NCBI GenBank assembly: GCA_000403275.2 | Contig: KE159600.1 | Coordinates: 62,001-126,000 of the forward strand | DNA from: Lachnospiraceae bacterium 28-4 | Lineage (GTDB): Bacteria > Bacillota > Clostridia > Lachnospirales > Lachnospiraceae | Reading direction: 5' to 3' | DNA: 64,000 bases | Shown: positions 27,280-35,531 of the stretch, one piece after another | How the letters are laid out: each line of letters opens with the position of its first letter | Numbering within the stretch: position 1 is the first letter of the stretch | Notes under the pieces: generated by a model | Told to the model about the DNA's origin: nothing | What the model saw: only the letters and a program-made list of their open reading frames with translations | Database searches by the model: none | Translations under genes and position numbers: made by a program

Positions 27280-27305
27280 AAAAATGCCGCTTTTCAGGCA
27301 TTTTT
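27280..27305. terminator. Bidirectional hairpin AAAAATGCC / GGCATTTTT
   Basis: Nine-base arms around an eight-base loop, with A run on one side and T run on the other, so either strand could stop here. It lies between the second permease and nanA, next to a larger folded element. Confidence 0.65.
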
Positions 27306-27307
27306 CG

Positions 27308-27391
27308 GTGTGAAGAGCGGTTCGCGATGCGAACCCTAGAAGTTCTTGGCGAAGCACCCACTGGTGCGAGCCTTAGAACTTCTCTTCACAC
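27308..27391 (-). repeat. Branched palindromic element between permease and nanA
   Basis: An outer stem of GTGTGAAGAG with CTCTTCACAC encloses two arms: GGTTCGC/GCGAACC, and AGAAGTTCT/AGAACTTCT, which itself encloses GCACC/GGTGC. The result is a cloverleaf-like fold of about 84 bases. The outer stem includes the first base of the permease stop codon. It could be a repeat of the REP/intergenic type or a message-stability element; no second copy is present in this window. Confidence 0.6.
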
Positions 27392-28224
27392 TAACCTTTA
27401 ACTGCACCCATCGTAATACCTTGCGTAAAGTATTTCTGGAATAGCAGGAAGATCGTAATAATAGGAATCGCGCCAAGCGCTGCTCCTGCCATGATCAAGC
27501 CGAAGTCGTTGGACATTTCTGCCTGCAGCTTGGCAATACCAAGCGCGATCGTCAGGTTCTTGCTGGAATTCAGCATGATCAACTGCAGGAAATAATCATT
27601 CCAGGTCGTAATAAAAGTAAAAATCGCCAGCGCTCCGATACCGGGTTTTACAATCGGCAGCACTATAGTCAAAAATGTCTGAATCTCACCGGCACCGTCG
27701 ATCCTCACCGCCTCGAGCATTTCCGTTGGTATCGTCTCTGAAAACTGTTTCATAAGAAATATGCCGAAAGGCCAGCCGACAGTAGGCAGGATTACCGCCC
27801 AAACGCTGTCATGCATCCCTAAAAACGACATTTCTTTTAACAAGGGAACAAGAACGACCTGTTTCGGCAATGCCATAGCGCATACCAAAAAGGTAAACAG
27901 CATTCCCCTTCCCACAAATCTTTTTTTCGCCAGCGCATAACCAGCCATAGCCGCGGTAATACAAGTCAGGCCCATGGACATAAGCGCAATGAATATACTG
28001 TTAAACAACCATTGCATCGCCGGTTTATCAAAAAGTCTTACATAGTTATCCGTTGTCGGATTCTTAGGGAACCATTCCGGTATCGCCGCATTGATCGCAG
28101 CCGGATCCTTAAAAGATCCTGTTACGATCCAATATACAGGGAAAATAAATAAGATAGCCAGAACAATCATAATGATCATTACTATTACATCATAAGCAGT
28201 TGTACGTTTTACTCCACTATTCAT
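27391..28224 (-). CDS. Carbohydrate ABC transporter permease (MalG type)
   Basis: A 277-residue inner membrane permease with six predicted helices and the EAA loop EAVRIDGAGEIQTFLTIVLP, which docks on the ATPase. No ATPase gene is in the locus, as usual for this family, so a shared MsmK-type ATPase encoded elsewhere is expected. It pairs with the gene upstream. Sialic acid or a sialoside is the likely substrate from the neighbours nanA, nanE and nanK. Confidence 0.9.
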   Translation of the reverse strand: MNSGVKRTTAYDVIVMIIMIVLAILFIFPVYWIVTGSFKDPAAINAAIPEWFPKNPTTDNYVRLFDKPAMQWLFNSIFIALMSMGLTCITAAMAGYALAKKRFVGRGMLFTFLVCAMALPKQVVLVPLLKEMSFLGMHDSVWAVILPTVGWPFGIFLMKQFSETIPTEMLEAVRIDGAGEIQTFLTIVLPIVKPGIGALAIFTFITTWNDYFLQLIMLNSSKNLTIALGIAKLQAEMSNDFGLIMAGAALGAIPIITIFLLFQKYFTQGITMGAVKG

Positions 28225-28239
28225 TATTTATTCACCCCC

Positions 28240-29148
28240 CTAATCTACGCTTCCTGATTTGGTTACTTTAAACTGCAATGCGGAGAATATCGCAATAACC
28301 GCCGCAAGGAAGATTCCCATCGCATTTCCGTATCCATAACGGTTCAGTTTAAATGCTTCATAATAAATATAATACATGATCGTATCCGTAGAATGCTTCG
28401 GTCCGCCGGATGTCAGCAGCTGGATCAATGCAAAACACTGGAAAGAATTGATCGTTGTAATGACTAAAACATACAATGTTGTCGGCATAATGGAAGGCCA
28501 CTTAATCTTCCAGAATGTCTGTACATCAGTTGCCCCGTCCACTTCCGCCGCCTCCACCAAAGAGGGATCCACATTACCCAAAGCGGCAATATAGAGTACG
28601 ATCGGCTGTCCTATGGACGTTGTAAATAAAATCAGAATAATACACCAGATAGCCGTTTTCTCATCTCCCAGCCAGCTGACATTCTGATCGATCACGCCTG
28701 CACCGGACAGAACCATATTAAACAGTCCCGTGTATTTATTAAACATCCATTTCCATACTACGGCAACCGCAACCGTACCGGTAACGACTGGCAGATAAAA
28801 TATACAACGGAAAAAAGATCTGGTAACCGCATGCATCCTATAAATTGATGAGCCTACCCACAGTGAAAATATAGTTACCGTAGGAACCGCTACGACAACG
28901 ATAAGCACTGTATTCCAAAATGCCCGCTGGAAAATTTCATCCTGGAACATTTCCACATAGTTTCCAATTCCAACAAAGCTAAAATCGCTCATTGTATAAT
29001 TGAAGAAACTGGTAAAAAGGCACATAAACATAGGAATGATAACAAAACCTATAAAGAAAAACAAACTTGGTAGAAGAAACAGGTAAGCAGCCCTGGTTTC
29101 ACGCATAACCAGCACTTTGCTTCGTGTCGTCACATTTTTTTTCCCCAT
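28240..29148 (-). CDS. Carbohydrate ABC transporter permease (MalF type)
   Basis: About 302 residues, six membrane helices, EAA loop EAAEVDGATDVQTFWKIKWP. The ATG at 29148 (MGKKNVTTRSK) has AGGAAGGAA upstream; the longer frame to 29238 runs through an intercistronic hairpin and is rejected. It is the first permease after the binding protein gene. Confidence 0.9.
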   Translation of the reverse strand: MGKKNVTTRSKVLVMRETRAAYLFLLPSLFFFIGFVIIPMFMCLFTSFFNYTMSDFSFVGIGNYVEMFQDEIFQRAFWNTVLIVVVAVPTVTIFSLWVGSSIYRMHAVTRSFFRCIFYLPVVTGTVAVAVVWKWMFNKYTGLFNMVLSGAGVIDQNVSWLGDEKTAIWCIILILFTTSIGQPIVLYIAALGNVDPSLVEAAEVDGATDVQTFWKIKWPSIMPTTLYVLVITTINSFQCFALIQLLTSGGPKHSTDTIMYYIYYEAFKLNRYGYGNAMGIFLAAVIAIFSALQFKVTKSGSVD

Positions 29149-29215
29149 ATCAACATTCCTTCCTGAACTAATTTTGTCCACAACGCTGTGGCATTTGCCT
29201 GTCTTACGAGAAAGA

Positions 29216-29253
29216 CTGCTGCACCCCTGATTTTCCAATCATTGGTGCAACAG
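29216..29253 (-). promoter_or_regulatory. Intercistronic hairpin after binding protein gene
   Basis: CTGCTGCACC pairs with GGTGCAACAG (one G-U), with an inner TGATT/AATCA pairing. It stands between the binding protein and the permease genes, where such stems protect the upstream message and lower downstream expression. There is no T run, so full termination is unlikely. Confidence 0.6.
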
Positions 29254-29294
29254 CCCCTATGAAATATCAGTTAACCAAAACCTGACAAAATCCT

Positions 29295-30719
29295 TTAGTT
29301 TGCAGAAGCGTCTGCCGTAGCCGTATTACATGTCTCTACATAAGTATCTGCTGCTGTCTGAACATCTTCACCGTCAAAGATCTGCTGAAGCATATTCCAC
29401 CATGCGGTACGCTGTTCTGCCCAGCCGAGCGTTACGTTGTAGTAATCGCCCAACCACTTCTGGAAGCTTGCGTACATTGCCATACGCTCTTCATCTTCTG
29501 TTCCTGCATAGATATTGCCGTAAGAGGAACGTACCGGGAAGAAGCCTGTGCTTGCTACGCTGGCAGGACCCTGTGTCGCATCGTCACAAATAAATTCAAT
29601 AAAGAGTTTTGCTGCTGCGATCTTATTCGCATCGCCGTTATCAAAGATACCGAATCCCCAGATACCACCGCAAAGTTCAGGTGTTCCGCTCTCGGAAGGG
29701 AATGCTACCGGATAAGGAGTGAATGCCGTCTCTGCCGCATATGTCAGCTGGTTTGCTGCATTCCAGCAAAAGCTCATTGCGATCGTTTCATTTGCAAATA
29801 ACTGGATCTCATCGGATGCAACCGCACCTGCGTCATAGCTTAACAAGCCTGCATTTGACCAGTCAACCAGCTGCTGCAAGCCTTTAACGCCCGCTTCACT
29901 GTTCATCGTCCACTCTGTATGCTCTGCATTTGTAAATTCTGCATTGTAAAGGTTCATTGCCAATGCACGGGTACCCTGGTCGCCGCCCTGGCCGCCGCAA
30001 TATACAACGCCGGTTGTATCAACGCCGTAATCTTTCAAAGCCTGTAAAGCTTTTTCAAAGTTCTCGGTCGTCCATGTACGGTCGTCATTTATGTACTGCA
30101 TAGCGTCTGCTGCTTCGAACAATTCCTTATTAACCGCCATCGTATGAGTCGTCATGCAAAGGGGATATTCATAGTAAGCGCCGCTTTCGGATTTACAAGC
30201 TGCAACTACCGCTTCGCTCGTTGCGGAGATATCTGCTAATGCTTCATCATCCCAAAGATCTGCGAGGTCAACCATCTTGCCCTTTGCGCCCCAGTTACTT
30301 ACCAGACGCTCCGGTCCTTCCATAATAACATCAGGCGTCGTTCCTGCTTCGATAGCTGCCGTTACCTGATCGTCGCCGGACTGGTAATCCAGGTATTCTA
30401 CCGATACATTGATATCCGGGTATACTGCGTTGAATGCTGTAACAAATCCTTCCACTGTTGCTGCATCGCCAAACTTACCGATGGGATATGTCCATAAGGT
30501 AATGTCTGCCGCTACGCTTTCTGCTGCAGGAGCTTCCTCTTCCGCGGGAGCCGCCTCTTCAGCAGGAGCCGCTTCTTCTGCGGGAGCTGCCTCTTCTGCG
30601 GGAGCTGCCTCTTCTGCAGGAGCTGCCGGTTCTTCAGCAGCAGGAGCCGGTGAACTGCCGCATGCTGCTAATGAAAATGTCATGGCTCCAGCCAAAAGTA
30701 ATGCTACTAACTTTTTCAT
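29295..30719 (-). CDS. Sugar ABC transporter substrate-binding lipoprotein
   Basis: A 474-residue lipoprotein. The signal peptide MKKLVALLLAGAMTFSLAAC ends at a lipobox cysteine (C20). A linker of about 45 residues follows, made of PAEEAA hexapeptide repeats, and then a family 1 extracellular binding protein fold with ITLWTYPIGKFGD, typical of sugar binders. It is the first gene of the minus-strand sialic acid operon, 69 bases after a strong promoter. By neighbourhood it should bind sialic acid or a sialylated sugar; that is inference. Confidence 0.92.
   Translation of the reverse strand: MKKLVALLLAGAMTFSLAACGSSPAPAAEEPAAPAEEAAPAEEAAPAEEAAPAEEAAPAEEEAPAAESVAADITLWTYPIGKFGDAATVEGFVTAFNAVYPDINVSVEYLDYQSGDDQVTAAIEAGTTPDVIMEGPERLVSNWGAKGKMVDLADLWDDEALADISATSEAVVAACKSESGAYYEYPLCMTTHTMAVNKELFEAADAMQYINDDRTWTTENFEKALQALKDYGVDTTGVVYCGGQGGDQGTRALAMNLYNAEFTNAEHTEWTMNSEAGVKGLQQLVDWSNAGLLSYDAGAVASDEIQLFANETIAMSFCWNAANQLTYAAETAFTPYPVAFPSESGTPELCGGIWGFGIFDNGDANKIAAAKLFIEFICDDATQGPASVASTGFFPVRSSYGNIYAGTEDEERMAMYASFQKWLGDYYNVTLGWAEQRTAWWNMLQQIFDGEDVQTAADTYVETCNTATADASAN
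30528..30628 (-). repeat. 18-base tandem repeat coding for PAEEAA linker
   Basis: Five to six near copies of an 18-base unit code for the PAEEAA repeat directly after the lipid anchor. Copies differ only at third positions. Copy number could change by slippage without breaking the frame, altering the distance of the binding domain from the membrane. Confidence 0.85.
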
Positions 30720-30787
30720 TCTCTTTCCTCCTTCAAATTGTTAAAAATTATGAATTGCTTTCAATAGCCTAACCGCTATTTGTTAAA

Positions 30788-30816
30788 ATTGTACAATATA
30801 CGTTTCCTTTTGTCAA
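30788..30816 (-). promoter_or_regulatory. Sigma-A promoter of binding protein operon
   Basis: TTGACA, 17 bases, TACAAT on the minus strand, 69 bases before the lipoprotein start. The -35 is a perfect match. Confidence 0.85.
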
Positions 30817-30875
30817 TATATTTCCAGGAAAATTTTTTTAAAATATTTTTTTTGCAGAAATTTATTTTCATTTTA

Positions 30876-30904
30876 ATGACACCAAAAGGCACTTATGTTA
30901 TAAT
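30876..30904 (+). promoter_or_regulatory. Sigma-A promoter of nanE operon
   Basis: ATGACA, 17 bases, TATAAT on the plus strand, 32 bases before nanE. AT-rich sequence lies between it and the divergent promoter, including a near palindrome GAAATTTATTTTC at about 30857-30869, a possible RpiR operator. Confidence 0.8.
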
Positions 30905-30935
30905 CAGTAAAAAGTTATGAAAGGATCTGATTACG

Positions 30936-31634
30936 ATGAAACAAACTCTGGAAGAAATCTTAGCTGCAACCCGTCATTCCATTATCGTTTCCTGCCAGGC
31001 GCTTCCCGGCGAACCCTTATATTACGAAGAAATGTCGCTGATGCCCTATATGGCAAAAGCTGCACAGATGGCAGGCTGCAAATGTATCCGGACCAGCAGC
31101 GTCAGGGACGTGGAAGAAATCAAAAAAGCGACCGGTCTGCCTGTCATCGGCCTGATCAAACGCGTCTATGAGGGTTATGACGCGTATATTACACCCACCA
31201 TGAAAGAAATCGATGAACTCGTCGCAGCGGAATCCGACATCATCGCATTGGACTGCACGCTGCGCACAAGGGGCGACGGAACTACTATTAATGAATTTCT
31301 GGCACAGATCCGCGAAAAATACCCGGATATCGTCCTGATGGCAGATGTTTCCACTCATGAAGAAGGCGTAAACGCATGGAAATGCGGCGTCAATCTGGTA
31401 GGAACCACTTTAAGCGGCTATACCCCGTATTCCCCTAAAGTTGACGGCCCGGATTTTGAACTCGTTTCCCGGCTTGTCCGCGATCTGGAAATTCCCGTCA
31501 TTGCAGAAGGCAAAGTACATTATCCTGACCAGGCGAAAAAAATGCTGGAACTCGGCGTTCACGCCGTAGTTGTAGGCGGCGCCATCACGAGACCACTGGA
31601 AATCGCCCAGCGCTTTTATAAAGCGATTGAATAG
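30936..31634 (+). CDS. nanE: N-acetylmannosamine-6-phosphate 2-epimerase
   Basis: A 232-residue TIM-barrel enzyme converting ManNAc-6-phosphate to GlcNAc-6-phosphate. Family segments seen: IVSCQALPGEPLY at the N-terminus, PVIGLIKR, DIIALDCTLR, LMADVSTHEEG, and the phosphate loop VIAEGKVHYPDQA with VVVGGAITRP. First gene of the plus-strand nan operon. Confidence 0.95.
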   Translation: MKQTLEEILAATRHSIIVSCQALPGEPLYYEEMSLMPYMAKAAQMAGCKCIRTSSVRDVEEIKKATGLPVIGLIKRVYEGYDAYITPTMKEIDELVAAESDIIALDCTLRTRGDGTTINEFLAQIREKYPDIVLMADVSTHEEGVNAWKCGVNLVGTTLSGYTPYSPKVDGPDFELVSRLVRDLEIPVIAEGKVHYPDQAKKMLELGVHAVVVGGAITRPLEIAQRFYKAIE

Positions 31635-31686
31635 CGATAGCCCGGAGCGGAACATGCAACGGCCAACACCGGAAAGGAGAACTGCC

Positions 31687-32136
31687 ATGATTTATGATAA
31701 GCTTGAAAATATCGGCCGGTATAAAGGAATGAACAAACATCTGGATACCGCCATCGATTATATTCTGCACAATGACCTTTCTTCCCTCCCTTCGGGCAGG
31801 ACAGAACTGGACGGCGACAATGTATATATTAATGTAATGGAAGCAGCCGCCGGCCCTCTGGAAACAAGAAAATATGAGATTCATAAGAAATATATGGATA
31901 TACAAATCGATCTCGCCGGCACGGAAGCCATCCATACCGGAGACATGAGCGCTATGTCCATCGAAAGCTATGACGCCGCATCGGATTTTGGCTCAGTCCA
32001 GTGTCCCGATCTGGCTTCCTGCACCATAGGCCCCGGCAATTTCATCCTCTGTATGGCGGAAGAACCACACAAACCCGGAATTGCCGTATCGGATGATATC
32101 CGCTTAAAAAAATGTGTATTCAAAGTACATATATAG
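31687..32136 (+). CDS. nanQ: YhcH/NanQ-type N-acetylneuraminate anomerase
   Basis: A 149-residue YhcH/YjgK/YiaL (DUF386) protein with KYEIHKKYMDIQIDLAGTE and the metal-site end CMAEEPHKPGI. The family forms a cupin-like barrel and NanQ opens the alpha anomer of sialic acid released by transport. The ATG at 31687 has AAAGGAGA upstream; the frame upstream of it is not family-like. Lies between nanE and nanK. Confidence 0.88.
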   Translation: MIYDKLENIGRYKGMNKHLDTAIDYILHNDLSSLPSGRTELDGDNVYINVMEAAAGPLETRKYEIHKKYMDIQIDLAGTEAIHTGDMSAMSIESYDAASDFGSVQCPDLASCTIGPGNFILCMAEEPHKPGIAVSDDIRLKKCVFKVHI

Positions 32137-32176
32137 TCTGTAAACATTATCAATTTGGAAAGGAGACGGTTCTGGT

Positions 32177-33082
32177 ATGAAAAATCTCGTATTTGACATC
32201 GGCGGTACTGCAATTAAATATGGCATTTGTGAAAATGATAAACTGCTCCAGGTAAACGAAATCCCCACCCACGCCAGCATGGGCGGAAGGCATGTTATGG
32301 ATACTCTGACCGGTCTTATAAGATCTATCATGGAAAAAACAAAATGCGATGCCATCGGCATCAGCACGGCCGGACAAGTGGACGCATCCAAAGGATCCAT
32401 CATTTACGCCAACAGCAATCTCCCTGATTACACGGGCACCCGGATACGCCAGGAACTGGAAAATACTTTCCGCCTTCCGGTCATGGTAGAAAACGACGTG
32501 AATTCCGCTGCCATCGGCGAAGCCATTTACGGAGCCGGGCAAGAATATCCCGATTTTCTCTGCCTCACTTACGGCACCGGAATAGGCGGAGCCATTATCC
32601 ATGATAAACAAATATTCCATGGCTCCAGTTTTTCCGCAGGGGAATTCGGCGCTATCGTAACCCACGGAACAGCCAAAGCCTTCGGTTCCGATTTCTTCGA
32701 TGGCTGCTATGAACGCTATGCATCTACCACAGCCCTTGTCAACTCCGTCTCCGCCCATGATCCTTCCCTTGACAACGGGAAAAAAATCTTCGAGCGGATT
32801 GATGACGAAGAAATACGGGCTATCGTAGACTGCTGGATCAATGAGATCCTTTTCGGCCTGACCAGCCTGATCCATATTTTTAACCCCTCATGCGTCATTC
32901 TCGGGGGAGGCATCATGGTACAGCCTTATATTATAGAACAAATCAACTCCAAAATCGGCCAAAGCATTATGCCAAGCTTTGCCCATGTAAAAATCAAAAC
33001 CGCCGCTTTGGGCAATACTGCCGGATTATTGGGCGCGAACCATCTCGCATCCCAATATAAAAACAAAAGCGACGGCAAATAA
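32177..33082 (+). CDS. nanK: ROK family N-acetylmannosamine kinase
   Basis: A 301-residue ROK kinase: phosphate loop FDIGGTAIKYGI at the N-terminus, ENDVNSAAIGEAIYGAG with the catalytic aspartate, and TYGTGIGGAII. The usual zinc motif CXCGXXGC is lost; only the GCYE end remains (near residue 177), so this belongs to the zinc-free ROK branch. Expected reaction: ManNAc to ManNAc-6-phosphate, feeding nanE. Ribosome binding site AAAGGAGA. Confidence 0.88.
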   Translation: MKNLVFDIGGTAIKYGICENDKLLQVNEIPTHASMGGRHVMDTLTGLIRSIMEKTKCDAIGISTAGQVDASKGSIIYANSNLPDYTGTRIRQELENTFRLPVMVENDVNSAAIGEAIYGAGQEYPDFLCLTYGTGIGGAIIHDKQIFHGSSFSAGEFGAIVTHGTAKAFGSDFFDGCYERYASTTALVNSVSAHDPSLDNGKKIFERIDDEEIRAIVDCWINEILFGLTSLIHIFNPSCVILGGGIMVQPYIIEQINSKIGQSIMPSFAHVKIKTAALGNTAGLLGANHLASQYKNKSDGK

Positions 33083-33104
33083 ATCATATTCCTATCAGAT
33101 TTTT

Positions 33105-33153
33105 CTTCCGGCTCCAGGCAGACAGTTTTTCCAGGAGCCGGAAGATTTTGTTT
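33105..33153 (+). terminator. Terminator of nanE-nanQ-nanK operon
   Basis: CTTCCGGCTCC pairs with GGAGCCGGAAG (11 bases) and is followed by ATTTTGTTTT on the plus strand, 23 bases after nanK. Confidence 0.88.
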
Positions 33154-33200
33154 TCTTCATGTCCTCTTCGGAAAAGAAAACTTGCAAAAATCCCCCCTGC

Positions 33201-34076
33201 TCAGCAATTTCCCGTAAACACGTTTTTCAAATATTTTTTTGCTGTTCCGGCAAGGCGGTATACCAGCTCCACGTCAGTCGCTTCCTTATCCTTGGTTCGG
33301 TACTGCGGGAAAAAACGGGTGATATGCAGCGGCATTTCCGCTCCGCCCGCAAGAGATGCGATCCATCCGGCTTCCTCTTCCATCTCTTCTACGCTGTCGT
33401 TTTCCCCGGGTACGATCAATGTAGTCAGCTCCACGTGGCAATCTTCGGAAGCTCTGGCAATAAATCTCTTTACCGACTCCAGATCTCCGCCCAGCTTCTC
33501 ATAATAGCTCTCATTAAAACCTTTTAAATCAATATTCATCGCATCTATAAAAGGAAGAATTTCTTCCAGCACTTCCAGGGATGCCGATCCGTTCGTTACA
33601 AGCACATTGTCCATGCCGGCCTCTTTTACCAGCTTCGCCGTATCCCGCACATATTCCCAGCCAACCAACGGTTCGTTATAGGTAAATGCAACTCCTATAT
33701 TGCCCATGGGTTTACATGCCAGCGCTTTATCCGCCAAAACCTCAGGGGAGAGAAAAACCGCACCCACTGTTTCCTCCGCCTCTTCCCTTCCCACCATGGA
33801 AATTTCGTGATTCTGGCAAAAGGGACATTTTAAATTGCATCCGAAGCTCCCAACGGATAAAACCAGGCTTCCGGGGCGGAACATTTTCAAAGGCTTTTTT
33901 TCTATGGGATCCAGCGCCAGGGATGTGACCATCCCATAATTATCACATACAATCCGCCCGTCTGAGTTCTTTCTCGCCAGGCAGATCCCTCTTTGCCCCG
34001 GCGACAGGCAGCAGCGGTGCATGCATGTATGACATGTTATTTTCATGGACGATGTTTCCGTAAACAATGTATTCAT
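33201..34076 (-). CDS. amrS: AmmeMemoRadiSam system radical SAM enzyme
   Basis: A 291-residue radical SAM protein with the cluster motif CNLKCPFCQNHEIS near residue 79 and an N-terminal cysteine set (CHTCMHRCCLSPGQRGIC) of the AmrS group. The substrate of this widespread trio is unknown. M1 at 34076 has AGAGGGAA upstream. Last gene of an operon with the Memo-AMMECR1 fusion and a macrodomain protein; convergent with nanK. Confidence 0.9.
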   Translation of the reverse strand: MNTLFTETSSMKITCHTCMHRCCLSPGQRGICLARKNSDGRIVCDNYGMVTSLALDPIEKKPLKMFRPGSLVLSVGSFGCNLKCPFCQNHEISMVGREEAEETVGAVFLSPEVLADKALACKPMGNIGVAFTYNEPLVGWEYVRDTAKLVKEAGMDNVLVTNGSASLEVLEEILPFIDAMNIDLKGFNESYYEKLGGDLESVKRFIARASEDCHVELTTLIVPGENDSVEEMEEEAGWIASLAGGAEMPLHITRFFPQYRTKDKEATDVELVYRLAGTAKKYLKNVFTGNC

Positions 34077-34099
34077 AAAGTTCCCTCTTTCCGTTCGGA

Positions 34100-35530
34100 T
34101 CAGTAATGCCGGATCACTTCGAATCTTTCCAGTTCCACTTCTTCCCCTGTTCCAATCCCGGCCTTATCCTTCGCTATGGCTATCTGCTCCTCCACAGTAT
34201 TCACTCCGTCCAGATCCGGAAGCAGAAGCCCGCGTTTGTATCCTTTGGTTACAACGACTCCATACTTCTTTACATCCAGTTCCTCCGGGGAACTGATCCG
34301 TTCCATATCCCCCAGTACATCCACACTGATCACGAGCCGATCCAGTTCTTCCGGTTCTATAGGAGAAAACCGCGGATCTCTGGTGGAAGCGCTGACGGCG
34401 TTCTCTATAATTTCCTCCGCAACACAGGACTGCACCCCGCAGACCGTTCCAATACACCCCCGCAGCCTCCCATCTTCTTTAATAGAAACAAAGACTCCCG
34501 CTTTTCTGCCATACATTTCCTCCGGCAGCCCTTCCGGCGCTTCTATTCTTTTTCCGCTGCGTATATACTCTTCTATGGTTTTCCTGGCCAGGCCCACATA
34601 AGCATCCTCTTTTGCTCTCCGTTCCCGCATCTCTTTTCTTTCTTTTTCCTCGTGCTGCTCCCCGAAGTTCCTTCCGGGATCACCGCCGCAGGGCGCAAAA
34701 CAGCAAATGCCGTAACCCACGCCAAAAGGCCCCTCATAAGAAAGAACTTCCGCCGCAACCCTTGTCCTGTCCAAAGCCCCCGCCATCATCGTAAAGGAAC
34801 GATGCCCGCATTCCCCTGCCTTTTCGCAGAAATCTTCGGAAAATTCCAGCAATTCTCCAAATGCCGCTCTTCCCATCACATCCATAATCCGCCTGTCATA
34901 AGCCGGCCCCTCCTCCCGGTACCCATAAGGCCCGTCCTCTTTCAGCCGGTGGGAAAGATCCCCGCTGCCGATCAGCACCGTTTTTCTGTCCAAAGCCTCC
35001 GCAGCTCTTTGGATACACTGCCCAAGCTCGTAATGCCGGATCAGCGGCAAACCGGAAAGGCCGATCCTGACCAGCCGGTATTCTTTCCAATACTGTTCCA
35101 CGAAATATAAAGGCACCATGGTTCCGTGATCCAGCTTTTTCTCCCGCTCTCCCATAGTTCCCGCCGGAAGTCCCCTGATATCCGCCAGTCTGCACAATTT
35201 TTCCACAAATTCAGTATCATACCAAACCTCTGTTTTCACTCCCCCCGCCCGGAACTGTCCCAAATCCCCCTTGGCCTTCTTCCCCGGCGATATATGGAAA
35301 TAGTCCGCATACATCGTCTGGTGAGGAGATATCAGCACGATCGTCTCAGGCTTGATTTCCCCGATCCTTTTGGCTGCTTCCCGGTAGGCGCAGACCGTAT
35401 CCTCTATTTTCTTTTCCTCCCCTCTTCCCACATCCGGCACGATCAATGGCGGATGGGGAAGCATAAATGCCCCCGCAACAAATGCCTCCGCAACAAATGC
35501 CTCCGCAACAAATGCTCCTGCAATACTCAT
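34100..35530 (-). CDS. amrAB: Memo-AMMECR1 fusion (AmmeMemoRadiSam A and B)
   Basis: A 476-residue fusion. Residues about 20-280 are the Memo domain, related to class III extradiol dioxygenases: LPHPPLIVPDVGRGEE, ISPHQTMYADYF, LDHGTMVPLYFV and IGSGDLSHRL carry the metal-site histidines. Residues about 305-476 are the AMMECR1 domain with GVFVSIKEDGRLRGCIGT and SASTRDPRFSPIEPEEL. Before the first strand the protein has a run of AFVAE repeats from a 15-base DNA repeat that family members normally lack. It starts one base after the macrodomain stop, so it is co-translated. Confidence 0.9.
   Translation of the reverse strand: MSIAGAFVAEAFVAEAFVAGAFMLPHPPLIVPDVGRGEEKKIEDTVCAYREAAKRIGEIKPETIVLISPHQTMYADYFHISPGKKAKGDLGQFRAGGVKTEVWYDTEFVEKLCRLADIRGLPAGTMGEREKKLDHGTMVPLYFVEQYWKEYRLVRIGLSGLPLIRHYELGQCIQRAAEALDRKTVLIGSGDLSHRLKEDGPYGYREEGPAYDRRIMDVMGRAAFGELLEFSEDFCEKAGECGHRSFTMMAGALDRTRVAAEVLSYEGPFGVGYGICCFAPCGGDPGRNFGEQHEEKERKEMRERRAKEDAYVGLARKTIEEYIRSGKRIEAPEGLPEEMYGRKAGVFVSIKEDGRLRGCIGTVCGVQSCVAEEIIENAVSASTRDPRFSPIEPEELDRLVISVDVLGDMERISSPEELDVKKYGVVVTKGYKRGLLLPDLDGVNTVEEQIAIAKDKAGIGTGEEVELERFEVIRHY
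35465..35524 (-). repeat. Four 15-base tandem repeats at start of amrAB
   Basis: Four units of 15 bases (consensus AAATGCCTCCGCAAC on the plus strand); the middle two are identical and the outer two differ at two to three positions. They code for repeated AFVAE at the very N-terminus. The last unit matches the native first strand (AGAFM), so the array looks like a duplication of it. Confidence 0.9.
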
Positions 35531-35531
35531 T

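Noticed and set aside
27280-27391. tRNA or tRNA-like gene
   Set aside because: The branched fold lacks T-loop, D-loop and CCA features and the stem lengths do not fit.
30528-30628. Repeat array considered as CRISPR
   Set aside because: Units are 18 bases without spacers and code for a protein linker. No CRISPR array or cas gene is present in the window.
32150-32875. 241-codon minus-strand frame
   Set aside because: Antisense of nanK, which has all ROK motifs.
34106-35110. 334-codon plus-strand frame
   Set aside because: Antisense of the Memo-AMMECR1 fusion.
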